Position numbers and translations under genes: made by a program
Source: an uncultured Eubacteriales bacterium
GTDB lineage: Bacteria; Bacillota; Clostridia; Oscillospirales; CAG-382
Assembly: GCA_934444485.1 (NCBI GenBank)
Contig: CAKSCN010000083.1
Coordinates: 1 to 11,135, forward strand
DNA length: 11,135 bases
Direction of reading: 5' to 3'
The notes under the pieces: generated by a model
Told to the model about the DNA's origin: nothing
Databases searched by the model: none
The model's input: only the letters and a program-made list of their open reading frames with translations
Shown here: positions 1 through 6,498 of the stretch, in pieces
Layout: each line of letters opens with the position of its first letter
Numbering within the stretch: the stretch's first letter is position 1

Positions 1-1
1 C

Positions 2-943
2 TATGTCAAGAACATGATCACCGGTGCAGCACAGATGGACGGCGCAATCCTCGTTGTTGCAGGTACCGACGGTCCTATGCAGCAGACCAGAGAGCACATC
101 CTTCTCGCTCGTCAGGTTGGCGTTCCTGCACTCGTTGTATTCCTTAACAAGTGCGACCTCGTTGACGACGAAGAGCTTCTCGACCTCGTTGAGATGGAGA
201 CTCGTGACCTTCTCAGCCAGTACGACTTCCCGGGCGACGAGATTCCGATAATCCGTGGTTCCGCAAGAGTTGCTCTTGACTGCACATCCACAGATCCCAA
301 CGCTCCCGAGTACGAGCCTATCCACAAGCTCATGGACGCTGTTGACGATTACATTCCTACTCCCGCAAGAGCTGACGACCAGCCCTTCCTTATGCCTGTC
401 GAGGACGTATTCTCCATCTCCGGCCGTGGTACTGTTGCTACCGGTCGTGTTGAGAGAGGCGTACTCAAGCTCAACGACACTGTTGAAATAGTTGGCCTTA
501 AGCCCGCTGCTTCTTCCACCGTTGTTACAGGTATCGAAATGTTCCACAAGCTCCTCGACTTCGCTGAAGCAGGCGACAACGTTGGTTGCCTCCTCAGAGG
601 TGTTGCTAAGAACGAAATCGAAAGAGGACAGGTTCTCTGCAAGCCCGGCTCCATCAACCCCCACACAAAGTTCGTTGGTCAGGTTTACGTTCTTACCGAA
701 AAAGAGGGCGGACGTCATAAGCCTTTCTTCTCCAACTACAGACCTCAGTTCTACTTCAGAACAACTGACGTTACCGGCGTTATCACTCTTCCCGACGGCG
801 TAGAAATGTGCAACCCCGGCGACAACGTTGACATGAACGTTGAGCTTATCACTCCTATCGCTATCGAAAAGGGACTCCGTTTCGCTATCCGTGAGGGCGG
901 CAGAACAGTTGGTTCCGGTGTCGTTATCGATATCAAGGGCTAA
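2..943 (+). CDS. tuf: Translation elongation factor Tu, 5'-truncated by the window edge
   Basis: EF-Tu is the GTPase that delivers aminoacyl-tRNA to the ribosomal A site in the cytoplasm. The reading frame is open from base 2 (Tyr-Val-Lys-Asn-Met) to the TAA at 941-943, giving about 313 residues. The family is close to 400, so the first 85 or so residues (P-loop and switch I) lie outside the window. The fragment starts at the YVKNMITGAAQMDGAILVV segment just after switch II. It contains the guanine-specificity motif NKCD and the G5 region RGSA, then domain 2 (GRGTVATGRVERG) and domain 3 (GGRHKPFFSNYRPQFYFRTT), and ends in the usual GSGVVIDIKG. The ATG at 14 is internal, not the start. The CTC/GTT/AAG-rich codon use fits a highly expressed gene. 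Identification is firm by direct recognition. Confidence 0.98.
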   Translation, partial: YVKNMITGAAQMDGAILVVAGTDGPMQQTREHILLARQVGVPALVVFLNKCDLVDDEELLDLVEMETRDLLSQYDFPGDEIPIIRGSARVALDCTSTDPNAPEYEPIHKLMDAVDDYIPTPARADDQPFLMPVEDVFSISGRGTVATGRVERGVLKLNDTVEIVGLKPAASSTVVTGIEMFHKLLDFAEAGDNVGCLLRGVAKNEIERGQVLCKPGSINPHTKFVGQVYVLTEKEGGRHKPFFSNYRPQFYFRTTDVTGVITLPDGVEMCNPGDNVDMNVELITPIAIEKGLRFAIREGGRTVGSGVVIDIKG

Positions 944-973
944 TTTAGCTTACGGCGTCTTTTGACGCTTAAC

Positions 974-997
974 GTGGGGGCGGTCTTCCGTCCCCAC
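974..997 (+). terminator. GC-rich hairpin after tuf, possible weak terminator
   Basis: A ten-pair stem, GTGGGGGCGG against CCGTCCCCAC with one G-U pair and a TCTT loop, begins 31 bases after the tuf stop codon. It is followed by ACATTGATTG rather than a run of T. It may therefore slow or protect the tuf transcript rather than end it efficiently. A smaller five-pair stem (955-968, GCGTC/GACGC) precedes it. Confidence 0.4.
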
Positions 998-1014
998 ACA
1001 TTGATTGAATATTC

Positions 1015-1133
1015 TATCTTTAGGGCGGGGGTTGTTTCCCCACCGGCGGTATAGTCCGAGGGTGCTTGCTTTGCAAGTGCAGATTTGGTGAAATTCCAAA
1101 ACCGACAGTCAAAGTCTGGATAAAGTAAAGGTA
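1015..1133 (+). promoter_or_regulatory. FMN riboswitch (RFN element) aptamer
   Basis: This RNA aptamer binds flavin mononucleotide and turns down riboflavin synthesis or uptake genes when FMN is plentiful. Signature blocks in family order are AGGGCGGGG at 1022, CCCCACCGGCGGTA near 1039-1052, GGTGAAATTCC near 1087-1097, ACCGACAGT at 1101-1109, and AGTCTGGATAAAG at 1113-1125. The closing P1 helix is seven pairs, TATCTTT (1015-1021) with AAAGGTA (1127-1133). The P2 loop differs from the common GUGAAAUU form. The aptamer lies upstream of ribU, a standard FMN riboswitch target, with a terminator in between, so control is most likely by premature transcription termination. Confidence 0.95.
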
Positions 1134-1137
1134 GCAT

Positions 1138-1178
1138 TAAATTTGTGTGCGTTCGGATCCGAAACGTACGTGAATTTA
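1138..1178 (+). other. Long hairpin between FMN aptamer and terminator
   Basis: A stem of about 18 pairs joins 1138-1155 to 1160-1178, with a four-base GATC loop, one bulged A (1164) and four G-U pairs. Its tip contains the perfect palindrome TTCGGATCCGAA (1152-1163). It fills the space between aptamer helix P1 and the terminator. It is probably part of the riboswitch expression platform, either as a spacer helix or as a strand that rearranges. I could not define a clear antiterminator pairing by eye. Confidence 0.55.
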
Positions 1179-1186
1179 TTGCGGTG

Positions 1187-1220
1187 CCCCAAGGGTTTTT
1201 CCTTTGGGGTCTCTTTATTA
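1187..1220 (+). terminator. Rho-independent terminator of the FMN riboswitch
   Basis: A nine-pair stem, CCCCAAGGG (1187-1195) with CCTTTGGGG (1201-1209), has a TTTTT loop and a T-rich tail, TCTCTTTATT. It sits between the aptamer and ribU, where a riboswitch-controlled attenuator is expected. FMN binding probably favours this hairpin. Confidence 0.85.
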
Positions 1221-1249
1221 CATTCAAACTCATTGACGGAGTCCTATCC

Positions 1250-1270
1250 ATGAAAGGCGGATTCGTATGA
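1250..1270 (+). CDS. Possible six-codon leader ORF overlapping the ribU start
   Basis: The ORF ATG AAA GGC GGA TTC GTA TGA (Met-Lys-Gly-Gly-Phe-Val) is preceded by CGGAG at 1237-1241, eight bases before the ATG, which is ideal spacing. Its TGA overlaps the ribU initiation codon in an ATGA arrangement. It could couple ribU translation to leader translation. It could equally be chance, because the AAAGGCGG inside it is also a good ribosome binding site for ribU. There is no homology to lean on. Confidence 0.3.
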   Translation: MKGGFV

Positions 1271-1827
1271 TGAAAAATAATGTAAGAAAAATTACAATAG
1301 TCGGAGTGCTTTCTGCACTTTCCGTTGTCCTGATGATTTTCCCGAAATTTTCCCTTATCCCGGCGTTTCCTTTTCTTGAAGTCGACTTCTCCGACGTAAT
1401 CTCACTGTTTGCGGCGGCGTGCCTCTCTCCGAGTGCCGGTGTACTTGTCGTACTCATTAAGAATGCGGTTCACCTGCTCATGACCTCAACCGGAGCTGTC
1501 GGAGAGCTTTCCAACTTTATATGCGGCGCAACCTTTGTGTTCGCATTCGGCTCGGTTTTCCACAGAGCGGCGCTTTCCAAGAATAAATACCTCCACCTTT
1601 TGCTCTCGCTGATAATCGGCGGCGCCGTGCAGATAATTGCCGCTGTTTTGGGCAACTACTTCTTAATGATTCCGCTCTACGGTATTCAGGCGGCGGCAGG
1701 TAGCTACATATTCGGCGGCGTTATTCCCTTTAATTTCGTGAAAGACCTCCTTGTCTCGGTTGTTTTTGCCGTCGTGTATTTGAATGTCTACCCGCATATT
1801 GACAGGTACGTCTCACGAAATCCGTAA
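1267..1827 (+). CDS. ribU: Riboflavin ECF transporter S-component RibU
   Basis: RibU is the membrane substrate-binding subunit that captures riboflavin and works with the shared ECF module (EcfA, EcfA', EcfT), whose genes are not in this window. The 186-residue protein is the usual size and has about six hydrophobic segments. Family-like blocks are FPFLEVDFSDV (residues 34-44), VVLIKN (61-66), GAVGELSNF (76-84) and PFNFVKDLL (154-162). The start is the ATG at 1267, nine bases after AAAGG (1253-1257); a second ATG at 1270 is possible. The FMN riboswitch and terminator directly upstream support the substrate assignment. The gene appears to be transcribed alone and read out of the riboswitch leader. 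Confidence 0.92.
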   Translation: MMKNNVRKITIVGVLSALSVVLMIFPKFSLIPAFPFLEVDFSDVISLFAAACLSPSAGVLVVLIKNAVHLLMTSTGAVGELSNFICGATFVFAFGSVFHRAALSKNKYLHLLLSLIIGGAVQIIAAVLGNYFLMIPLYGIQAAAGSYIFGGVIPFNFVKDLLVSVVFAVVYLNVYPHIDRYVSRNP

Positions 1828-1846
1828 TTCTCTCCGTTTTTATCTT

Positions 1847-1889
1847 GCCTCGAATGCTTTCGGGTGTTCGGGGCGTTGCTATTTTTGTT
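1847..1889 (+). terminator. Possible terminator downstream of ribU
   Basis: GCCTCGAA (1847-1854) pairs with TTCGGGGC (1867-1874) in an eight-pair stem with one U-G pair and a 12-base loop. A T-rich stretch, ATTTTTGTT, follows seven bases after the stem. The geometry is looser than a classic intrinsic terminator, so this is tentative. Apart from this hairpin and the promoter at 1983, nothing else was recognised in the 252 bases between ribU and the next gene. Confidence 0.4.
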
Positions 1890-1982
1890 CACATTTTACG
1901 TCCGAACGGCTTTGTCAGTGTAAAATACGCTCACAAACAGCGATTAATCTTAAAAAAACTATGTAATATGTCTTATTTGTGA

Positions 1983-2011
1983 TTGACAAAACGGAAAAAG
2001 TTTGGTATAAT
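1983..2011 (+). promoter_or_regulatory. Consensus sigma-A promoter with extended -10 for the minD-like operon
   Basis: TTGACA (1983-1988), a 17-base spacer and TATAAT (2006-2011) match the sigma-A consensus exactly. A TGG directly before the -10 box (2003-2005) gives the extended -10 form. Transcription should begin near 2018, leaving a leader of about 60 bases before the TTG start at 2080. It is the only strong promoter seen for the three + strand genes that follow. Confidence 0.88.
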
Positions 2012-2079
2012 AAACTGTAAGACAAAATGGCATAGATTTCGACTGCACGTTTTGATACCGAAGAACGGAGGCACTGCTT

Positions 2080-2937
2080 TTGAGTAAGGTAATAATGGTT
2101 ACGTCGTTCAAAGGCGGCGTCGGAAAAACTACGGTGTCCGCAAACCTCTCAATGGCTCTTGCCAGACGGGGAAACCGTGTGGTTGCTGTTGACTGTGACC
2201 TTGAGTCACGCTGCCTCGATATTGTACTTGGTCTTGAGGACGCCTCGCTTTACAACGTGAGCGACGTTCTTTCGGGTCGATGTTCTCCGTCGGAGGCTAT
2301 CGTAAACGACCGCCGCTGTGATAAGCTGAAGTTCATTCCGGCACCTGCGTACTACGATTTTCTTGACGAAACAGGCTCTTCATCGAAAGTCAGCCTCGAT
2401 GCCGTCCGTTCCTTTATAGACGAACTGTGCATGACGTTCGACTACGTTATCCTCGATTGCCCGGCTCGCCCGGACGACCTGTACAAGGCTCTTGCGAAGG
2501 TCGCTACCCATGCGGTGGTCGTTTCACTCCACACAGCGGCGTCAATCCGTGCGGCGGAGAAAACCGCAATGATGCTTTTCGATATGTCGATGAAAGACTC
2601 GGACTTTACCTTCGGTGAAAACGGCAGCCCCGACCTCGGTGCGGCTCTCAAAACACGTCTCATCGTCAACGGCTTCAAAGCGTCTGACGCCGTAAAAGGC
2701 ATAAGACCCAAGGTGTACGATATCGTGAGCAAGACCTCGATTAAGCTTCTCGGCGTACTTCCTTTTGATGAATCGGTAAGTGCGGCGCAGGAAAACGGCA
2801 GACTTTGCTTCGAGGTGAAGCACGGCAAGAACGCCTTTGCGACGGCAATGGATAATATTGCGGCAAGGTGTTGCGGTGAAAACGTCCTGCTTCTCAAGAA
2901 CGTCAAACTCGGTAAATCACGGTCAAAGTTAATATAA
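2080..2937 (+). CDS. MinD/ParA-family (deviant Walker A) ATPase
   Basis: The 285-residue protein is a P-loop ATPase of the MinD/ParA class, proteins that cycle on the membrane or nucleoid to position division sites or cargo. The deviant Walker A motif is KGGVGKTT (residues 11-18, signature Lys11). Next come the A' segment VVAVDCDLESRCLDIVLGLE (34-53), very MinD-like, the Walker B region DYVILDCPA (121-129), and the MinD-type tail block LLGVLPFDESVSAAQENGRL (223-242). MinD usually has an NR pair near residue 197; here it reads VNGF. The C-terminus is basic (KNVKLGKSRSKLI) without an obvious amphipathic targeting helix. The TTG start at 2080 is preferred over ATG 2095 because it restores the family N-terminus MSKVIMVTS and lies eight bases after GGAGG (2067-2071). 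No minC or minE is adjacent, so a role in Min division-site control is unproven; it could be a MinD paralogue. Confidence 0.88.
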   Translation: MSKVIMVTSFKGGVGKTTVSANLSMALARRGNRVVAVDCDLESRCLDIVLGLEDASLYNVSDVLSGRCSPSEAIVNDRRCDKLKFIPAPAYYDFLDETGSSSKVSLDAVRSFIDELCMTFDYVILDCPARPDDLYKALAKVATHAVVVSLHTAASIRAAEKTAMMLFDMSMKDSDFTFGENGSPDLGAALKTRLIVNGFKASDAVKGIRPKVYDIVSKTSIKLLGVLPFDESVSAAQENGRLCFEVKHGKNAFATAMDNIAARCCGENVLLLKNVKLGKSRSKLI

Positions 2938-2976
2938 GCATACAAACATAAAGAATATACAGAAGGAGATTGTGAA

Positions 2977-3405
2977 ATGGAAATAGCTATAATTGCGTGC
3001 GATCAGAAGAAAGAACTCATGACTCAGTTTTGCATAGCATATTGCGGTATCTTGAGCAAGCATAATATTTACGCTACAGAGATTACGGGCAGATACATTT
3101 CAGAGGCAACGGGGTTAAAGATAGAGCGCATGATGGCAGGATCACAGGGCGGTACGGAGCAGATCGCTTCAAGAATCGCTTTCAATGAAATTGACCTCCT
3201 TCTTTACTTCAGAGATACCACCGGTGCGCCCGTTTTCAACGAGAACGAGTACAACCTTCTGAGACTCTGCGATATCTATAATGTACCCTTCGCTACGAAT
3301 ATCGCCTCCGCCGAGGCACTCGTACTTGCACTTGACCAGGGGACGCTCGATTGGAGAGAGCTTGTAAATCCGAGATCCCGTATCAACAGAAACTCGGCGA
3401 AGTAA
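2977..3405 (+). CDS. Methylglyoxal synthase-like protein with altered active-site residues
   Basis: MgsA converts dihydroxyacetone phosphate to methylglyoxal and phosphate. This 142-residue protein aligns along the whole MgsA fold: IAIIACDQKK (residues 3-12), ITGRYISEATGL (36-47), GSQGGTEQI (55-63), NEIDLLLYFRD (70-80), NLLRLCDIYNVPFATNI (93-109). Against E. coli MgsA as I recall it, Asp20 and Asp91 are kept (Asp9, Asp80). However His19 is Cys8, the catalytic Asp71 is Thr60, His98 is Phe87, Asp101 is Asn90, and the TGTTG phosphate loop reads TEITG (34-38). It may therefore bind a phosphorylated ligand without catalysis, or use different chemistry. The ATG has AAGGAG (2963-2968) eight bases upstream. 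It lies 39 bases after the MinD-like gene and is probably co-transcribed. An mgsA gene near min/rodA genes is known in clostridia, which suggests descent from that arrangement. Confidence 0.85.
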   Translation: MEIAIIACDQKKELMTQFCIAYCGILSKHNIYATEITGRYISEATGLKIERMMAGSQGGTEQIASRIAFNEIDLLLYFRDTTGAPVFNENEYNLLRLCDIYNVPFATNIASAEALVLALDQGTLDWRELVNPRSRINRNSAK

Positions 3406-3486
3406 TCTCTCTTGCGGTGTGCCGTGCGGCTTTGTTATTTACCGTGCGCTTCACCGTAGTTTTTTCCACAGAAAGGAAGTCAATTG

Positions 3487-4746
3487 ATGAAGCAATGCCC
3501 AAATTGCTCGAATAAATGCGCCGACACAAGCCGAGTCTGCGTTTATTGCGGTCATGCGTTTGCCGAAAGCACTGAGACTCAAACCGCAGATAGTCGGAAA
3601 ATCAGTGGTGCGGACGGTGCCGTAAAAGAACCCGATGTGCATACACAAAGCCGCACAGCCGAGCGTTATGAGCGTGCGCCTGAGCGCATTCACACAGCCG
3701 CAGCGACAGCGACCCTTGAACGTCCGCAAAATGTCGGAACGATACATACCGCAACTGCGGAGATGAAACGCACGCCGCCTCAGTCCGAAGAGCCTCAGCG
3801 AACCTTTGCACCGAGTGCGAAACGCATACCCTCGTACTTCGACTCTGTTGCCGGTTCACAAATGACCGAGGAGGAGGCGAGACGTCTTCTGTTCGGAAGC
3901 ACTGAGTCAACTGCCGCAGGTGACGATTTCGGAAGTGCGTCGCCCATACTCGACGATAAGTCGGTACTCAAGAGAAACGTCTCACGTGCGCCGCTGATTC
4001 TCGGTGCGGTGTTCAGAATACTGTTCACGGTGTTCGGCTGCCTTGCTCTTCTCATGTTTTCGTCGCAAATGGCGCAGATTCAGGATTTTATCGTGGGCGA
4101 CTTCATAATAAGCCCCATGATTTTGCCGATATTCTTCGCAATCCTCGCAATTGCACCCATGATAACGTCCGTCGGTCTTATAGCGGCGTTCTTTATTGCA
4201 AAAACGCATGACGGCGGCTACGAAAGTGCGCTTGCCGGAAGCTTTACGGCTGTCAGAATAGGGGAGTTTATAAGAACGGCAATGTTCGGAATTATCCTTG
4301 TCGCCGCAGATGTGCTTATCGCTATGTCGGTTGATTTTGCAAATTCTGACGCATGGGTTTACACCTGCATTCTGTCGCTCAACCTTCTTCTCATTGTCGG
4401 CATCGTGTATTGCCTTATATGCGCCGGTATGTTCGGCAACTTCATAAGAGTTACCGACGGCAGTGAGTCCCTCGAACCGCCGATATATGCCGTTGACATC
4501 GTGAATATAATCATGCTGTTTCTGCTTATTCCGCTCGGTGCGTTTTCGATTTTCAGATACAGCGTTGTCGATACATATTCTCTCGGCAATTCGTTTATCG
4601 CTCTTGTTATCGCAACCTACATATCCGGCTGCCTTGCGCTTTTCTTCAAGTCGCTTGCGATTTCGGTTTTGAGAAGCGATATAAACACCATGGATACCGT
4701 TGCGGCGTCCGTCGAAGAGCGGGGAAGCGGAAGATACGGCTTTTGA
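3487..4746 (+). CDS. Zinc-ribbon multi-pass membrane protein, function unknown
   Basis: I do not recognise a named family. The 419-residue protein begins with a zinc-ribbon module, CPNC then CVYC (Cys4, Cys7, Cys18, Cys21; spacing C-x2-C-x10-C-x2-C). A polar, Thr/Ala/Glu-rich linker of about 145 residues follows, probably disordered. It contains a short block, MTEEEARRLLFGS (126-138), that may form a helix. The C-terminal half has about six hydrophobic segments, near residues 168-192, 206-237, 264-282, 290-316, 336-357 and 368-392, so the ribbon and linker are probably cytoplasmic. The start is the ATG at 3487, seven bases after AGGAAG. A TTG directly before it (3484) is in frame but too close to the ribosome binding site. 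It lies 81 bases after the MgsA-like gene with no convincing terminator between, so it is likely the third gene of the operon. Confidence 0.75.
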   Translation: MKQCPNCSNKCADTSRVCVYCGHAFAESTETQTADSRKISGADGAVKEPDVHTQSRTAERYERAPERIHTAAATATLERPQNVGTIHTATAEMKRTPPQSEEPQRTFAPSAKRIPSYFDSVAGSQMTEEEARRLLFGSTESTAAGDDFGSASPILDDKSVLKRNVSRAPLILGAVFRILFTVFGCLALLMFSSQMAQIQDFIVGDFIISPMILPIFFAILAIAPMITSVGLIAAFFIAKTHDGGYESALAGSFTAVRIGEFIRTAMFGIILVAADVLIAMSVDFANSDAWVYTCILSLNLLLIVGIVYCLICAGMFGNFIRVTDGSESLEPPIYAVDIVNIIMLFLLIPLGAFSIFRYSVVDTYSLGNSFIALVIATYISGCLALFFKSLAISVLRSDINTMDTVAASVEERGSGRYGF

Positions 4747-4770
4747 TAGTCTCACATTTACATAAAAATT

Positions 4771-4814
4771 ACCCGAAGTGCGGATAGAGTGCCTGCATTT
4801 CGGGTTTTTGTTTT
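4771..4814. terminator. Bidirectional rho-independent terminator between convergent genes
   Basis: An 11-pair stem, ACCCGAAGTGC (4771-4781) with GCATTTCGGGT (4795-4805), carries one G-U pair and a 13-base loop. The + strand is followed by TTTTGTTTT. The other flank, CATAAAAATT, supplies a T-rich tail on the - strand. It can stop both the zinc-ribbon operon (+) and the SDR operon (-), which converge here. Confidence 0.88.
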
Positions 4815-4823
4815 CATATTCGG

Positions 4824-5651
4824 TTATTCGATTTCGGAGACCTTTCGTTTAAGCTCGCCGAGTATCTGCGGATAAAGCTGACAGGACATACCGCCGTCAA
4901 CTATGATTTCCGCACCCGTGACATTCTTCGATTCGTCGCTTCCCAAGAACCACGCCGCATTTGCGATATCCTCAAAGTCCGATATGTCGCCGATTGGAGT
5001 AAGCGTGCCGTTTACTATCTGCTTTGACCCCATCTTGACCCACCTCTCGGTCTTTATAGTGCCCGGGAGAACAACGTTGCTTCTTATGCCGTATGGTCCG
5101 AGATCGACAGCAAATGCCTTTGACATAGCGATTATGCCGCCCTTTGACGCACTGTACGCCGCACGGTTGGGTATTGCACGGTAGGCTGTGTTGGAGCTGA
5201 TAAATACAATTGCTCCCGTATGCCTTTCACGCATTCTTATCGCCGCCTGACGCACTATCATGAAGTTCCAGACAAGGTTTGTCTCAAAGACCCTGCCGAA
5301 GTCCTCGACCGATACCTCGAAGAACGGCTGTCCCTTTGCCGGGTCTTTTCCGAACCCCATATCGGCTGAGTTGAGACACACTGTCTTTACGAATAAGCCT
5401 CTTTTGTCGATATCCTCAAAAATGTCCTTGACTCTCTGCTCGTCCCGAATGTCAAGAGCGTATCCGACATAAGGAACTCCGTATTTTTTGCCTATTTCCT
5501 CGGCCGCTTTTTCCGCACGTTCACCGCTTCTGCTTGTTATAACGACGCCGTATCCCTCTTTTGCAAAACGCTCGGCAATGGCGTAGCCGCTTCCGACTGT
5601 GCCGCCCGTGACGAAAACAGCATTTTTTATATGTAACATCTTTTCATCCAT
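4824..5651 (-). CDS. Short-chain dehydrogenase/reductase (SDR), probably sugar or sugar-acid oxidoreductase
   Basis: This 275-residue protein is a classical SDR that uses NAD(P)(H) in the cytoplasm. The cofactor motif TGGTVGSG is at residues 15-22, the LNSA form of the NAG motif at 93-96, the structural Asn at 125, the catalytic Ser at 152/153 (ISSNTAYRA), and the YSASK motif gives Tyr166 and Lys170. The C-terminal block ends in VTGAEIIVDGGM (244-255), usual for the family. It is third in the operon, eight bases after the GH16 stop. No strong ribosome binding site precedes the ATG at 5651, so translation may be coupled to the upstream gene; the in-frame ATG at 5639 is an alternative. Context with a dehydratase and a glycosidase suggests oxidation or reduction of a sugar or aldonate. 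The fold alone cannot separate this from a 3-oxoacyl-ACP reductase-like activity. Confidence 0.87.
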   Translation of the reverse strand: MDEKMLHIKNAVFVTGGTVGSGYAIAERFAKEGYGVVITSRSGERAEKAAEEIGKKYGVPYVGYALDIRDEQRVKDIFEDIDKRGLFVKTVCLNSADMGFGKDPAKGQPFFEVSVEDFGRVFETNLVWNFMIVRQAAIRMRERHTGAIVFISSNTAYRAIPNRAAYSASKGGIIAMSKAFAVDLGPYGIRSNVVLPGTIKTERWVKMGSKQIVNGTLTPIGDISDFEDIANAAWFLGSDESKNVTGAEIIVDGGMSCQLYPQILGELKRKVSEIE

Positions 5652-5659
5652 ATTAATTT

Positions 5660-6481
5660 TTACTCAACCTCGTCAAAAACTCTCACGTAGTCAACGATAA
5701 AGGCGTCGTCCTCGTAGGTGTCGTACTTCTTCACCGCGCCCGTCTTTCTGTAGCCCTGAACCTCGGTCGTGAGAAGAATAAACTGCGGTATCTGAGATAC
5801 ATCCTTGTCGGCTGTCGATACGACTTCACCGTCACAGTAGAATGTGTATTTTTCAGGCGTCCAGTGCATAGCAAAGGTGTGGTATCCGTCCTCGGTCGGC
5901 TTGAGATCGTATTTGACTCGCCCCTCCTCACGGTACTGCTTTCCGTAACCGCCCATGATGTTTCCCGTGGTCGCAACGCCGGGCTTGAAGCACTCCATTA
6001 TGTCGCTTTCGACGCCGCACCATGCCGGATCGTATGACGTTCCTATGCTCGGAGACTGCGTCCAGAACGCACTCCACATTACATTCGGCTCACGCTGAAA
6101 TTTGCATCTGCACTCATAGTAACCGAAGCGGTGAAGAAACTTTGCCTCGTGAAGCTCTCCGAGAGGCCAGATGCTGTCCTGGTTCCACGGATTCACCGCA
6201 TCTCCCTTAGGAATGTCGAAGGAGTTGCTACCCGTCTGAAGCTGAGGCGAGACGTAGTAGCCGTCCTTGTATACGCGGTGAAGAAGAATGTTGCTGTTGC
6301 CGTCGAAGGTTATTCCCTCGTCTGTGTATGCGGCAAAACGCTTGCCCCAGAAATTGAGCCTGAATTCCCACTTCGATGTGTCAAGCTCCGGACCGTCAAA
6401 CTCGTCGTTCCAGATGAGCTTCCAATTTTTTTCCTCGGGAAGATAACTCGGAATGTGACCTTCAACTTCGTACTTTTTCAT
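5660..6481 (-). CDS. Glycoside hydrolase family 16 protein without signal peptide
   Basis: GH16 enzymes hydrolyse beta-1,3 or beta-1,4 bonds in glucans and galactans, with retention. The 273-residue protein carries the family opening WKLIWNDEFDGPELDTSKWE (residues 20-39), the aromatic MWSAFW stretch (135-140), and the catalytic ExDxxE motif as ESDIME, with nucleophile Glu158, Asp160 and acid/base Glu163. The end, AFIVDYVRVF, is the usual last strand. The ATG at 6481 is chosen because GAGGT lies eight bases upstream. A longer in-frame extension to 6592 only overlaps the preceding gene. No signal peptide or lipobox is present, so the enzyme is probably cytoplasmic, unusual for a family that mostly acts on extracellular polysaccharides. 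The likely substrate is a small imported oligosaccharide. It sits between the dehydratase (17-base gap) and SDR genes. Confidence 0.87.
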   Translation of the reverse strand: MKKYEVEGHIPSYLPEEKNWKLIWNDEFDGPELDTSKWEFRLNFWGKRFAAYTDEGITFDGNSNILLHRVYKDGYYVSPQLQTGSNSFDIPKGDAVNPWNQDSIWPLGELHEAKFLHRFGYYECRCKFQREPNVMWSAFWTQSPSIGTSYDPAWCGVESDIMECFKPGVATTGNIMGGYGKQYREEGRVKYDLKPTEDGYHTFAMHWTPEKYTFYCDGEVVSTADKDVSQIPQFILLTTEVQGYRKTGAVKKYDTYEDDAFIVDYVRVFDEVE

Positions 6482-6498
6482 GTGTGCTACCTCTTTTC

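Noticed and set aside
1784..1966. 60-codon open frame overlapping the end of ribU
   Set aside because: No ribosome binding site, no recognisable product, and it overlaps ribU and the intergenic region before the next promoter.
2442..2945. 167-codon open frame on the - strand opposite the MinD-like gene
   Set aside because: It is an antisense shadow of a gene with full ATPase motifs and has no plausible start signal.
3406..3483. Possible terminator between the MgsA-like and zinc-ribbon genes
   Set aside because: CGGTG and CACCG can pair only across a loop of more than 30 bases before the TTTTTT run, and the inner GCC/GGC stem is three pairs. This is too weak to call, so the genes are treated as one unit.
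3982..4755. 257-codon open frame on the - strand opposite the zinc-ribbon membrane protein gene
   Set aside because: It is antisense to a gene with a clear ribosome binding site and membrane segments, its product is very rich in charged residues without any recognisable domain, and it would run through the terminator region of the opposite strand.
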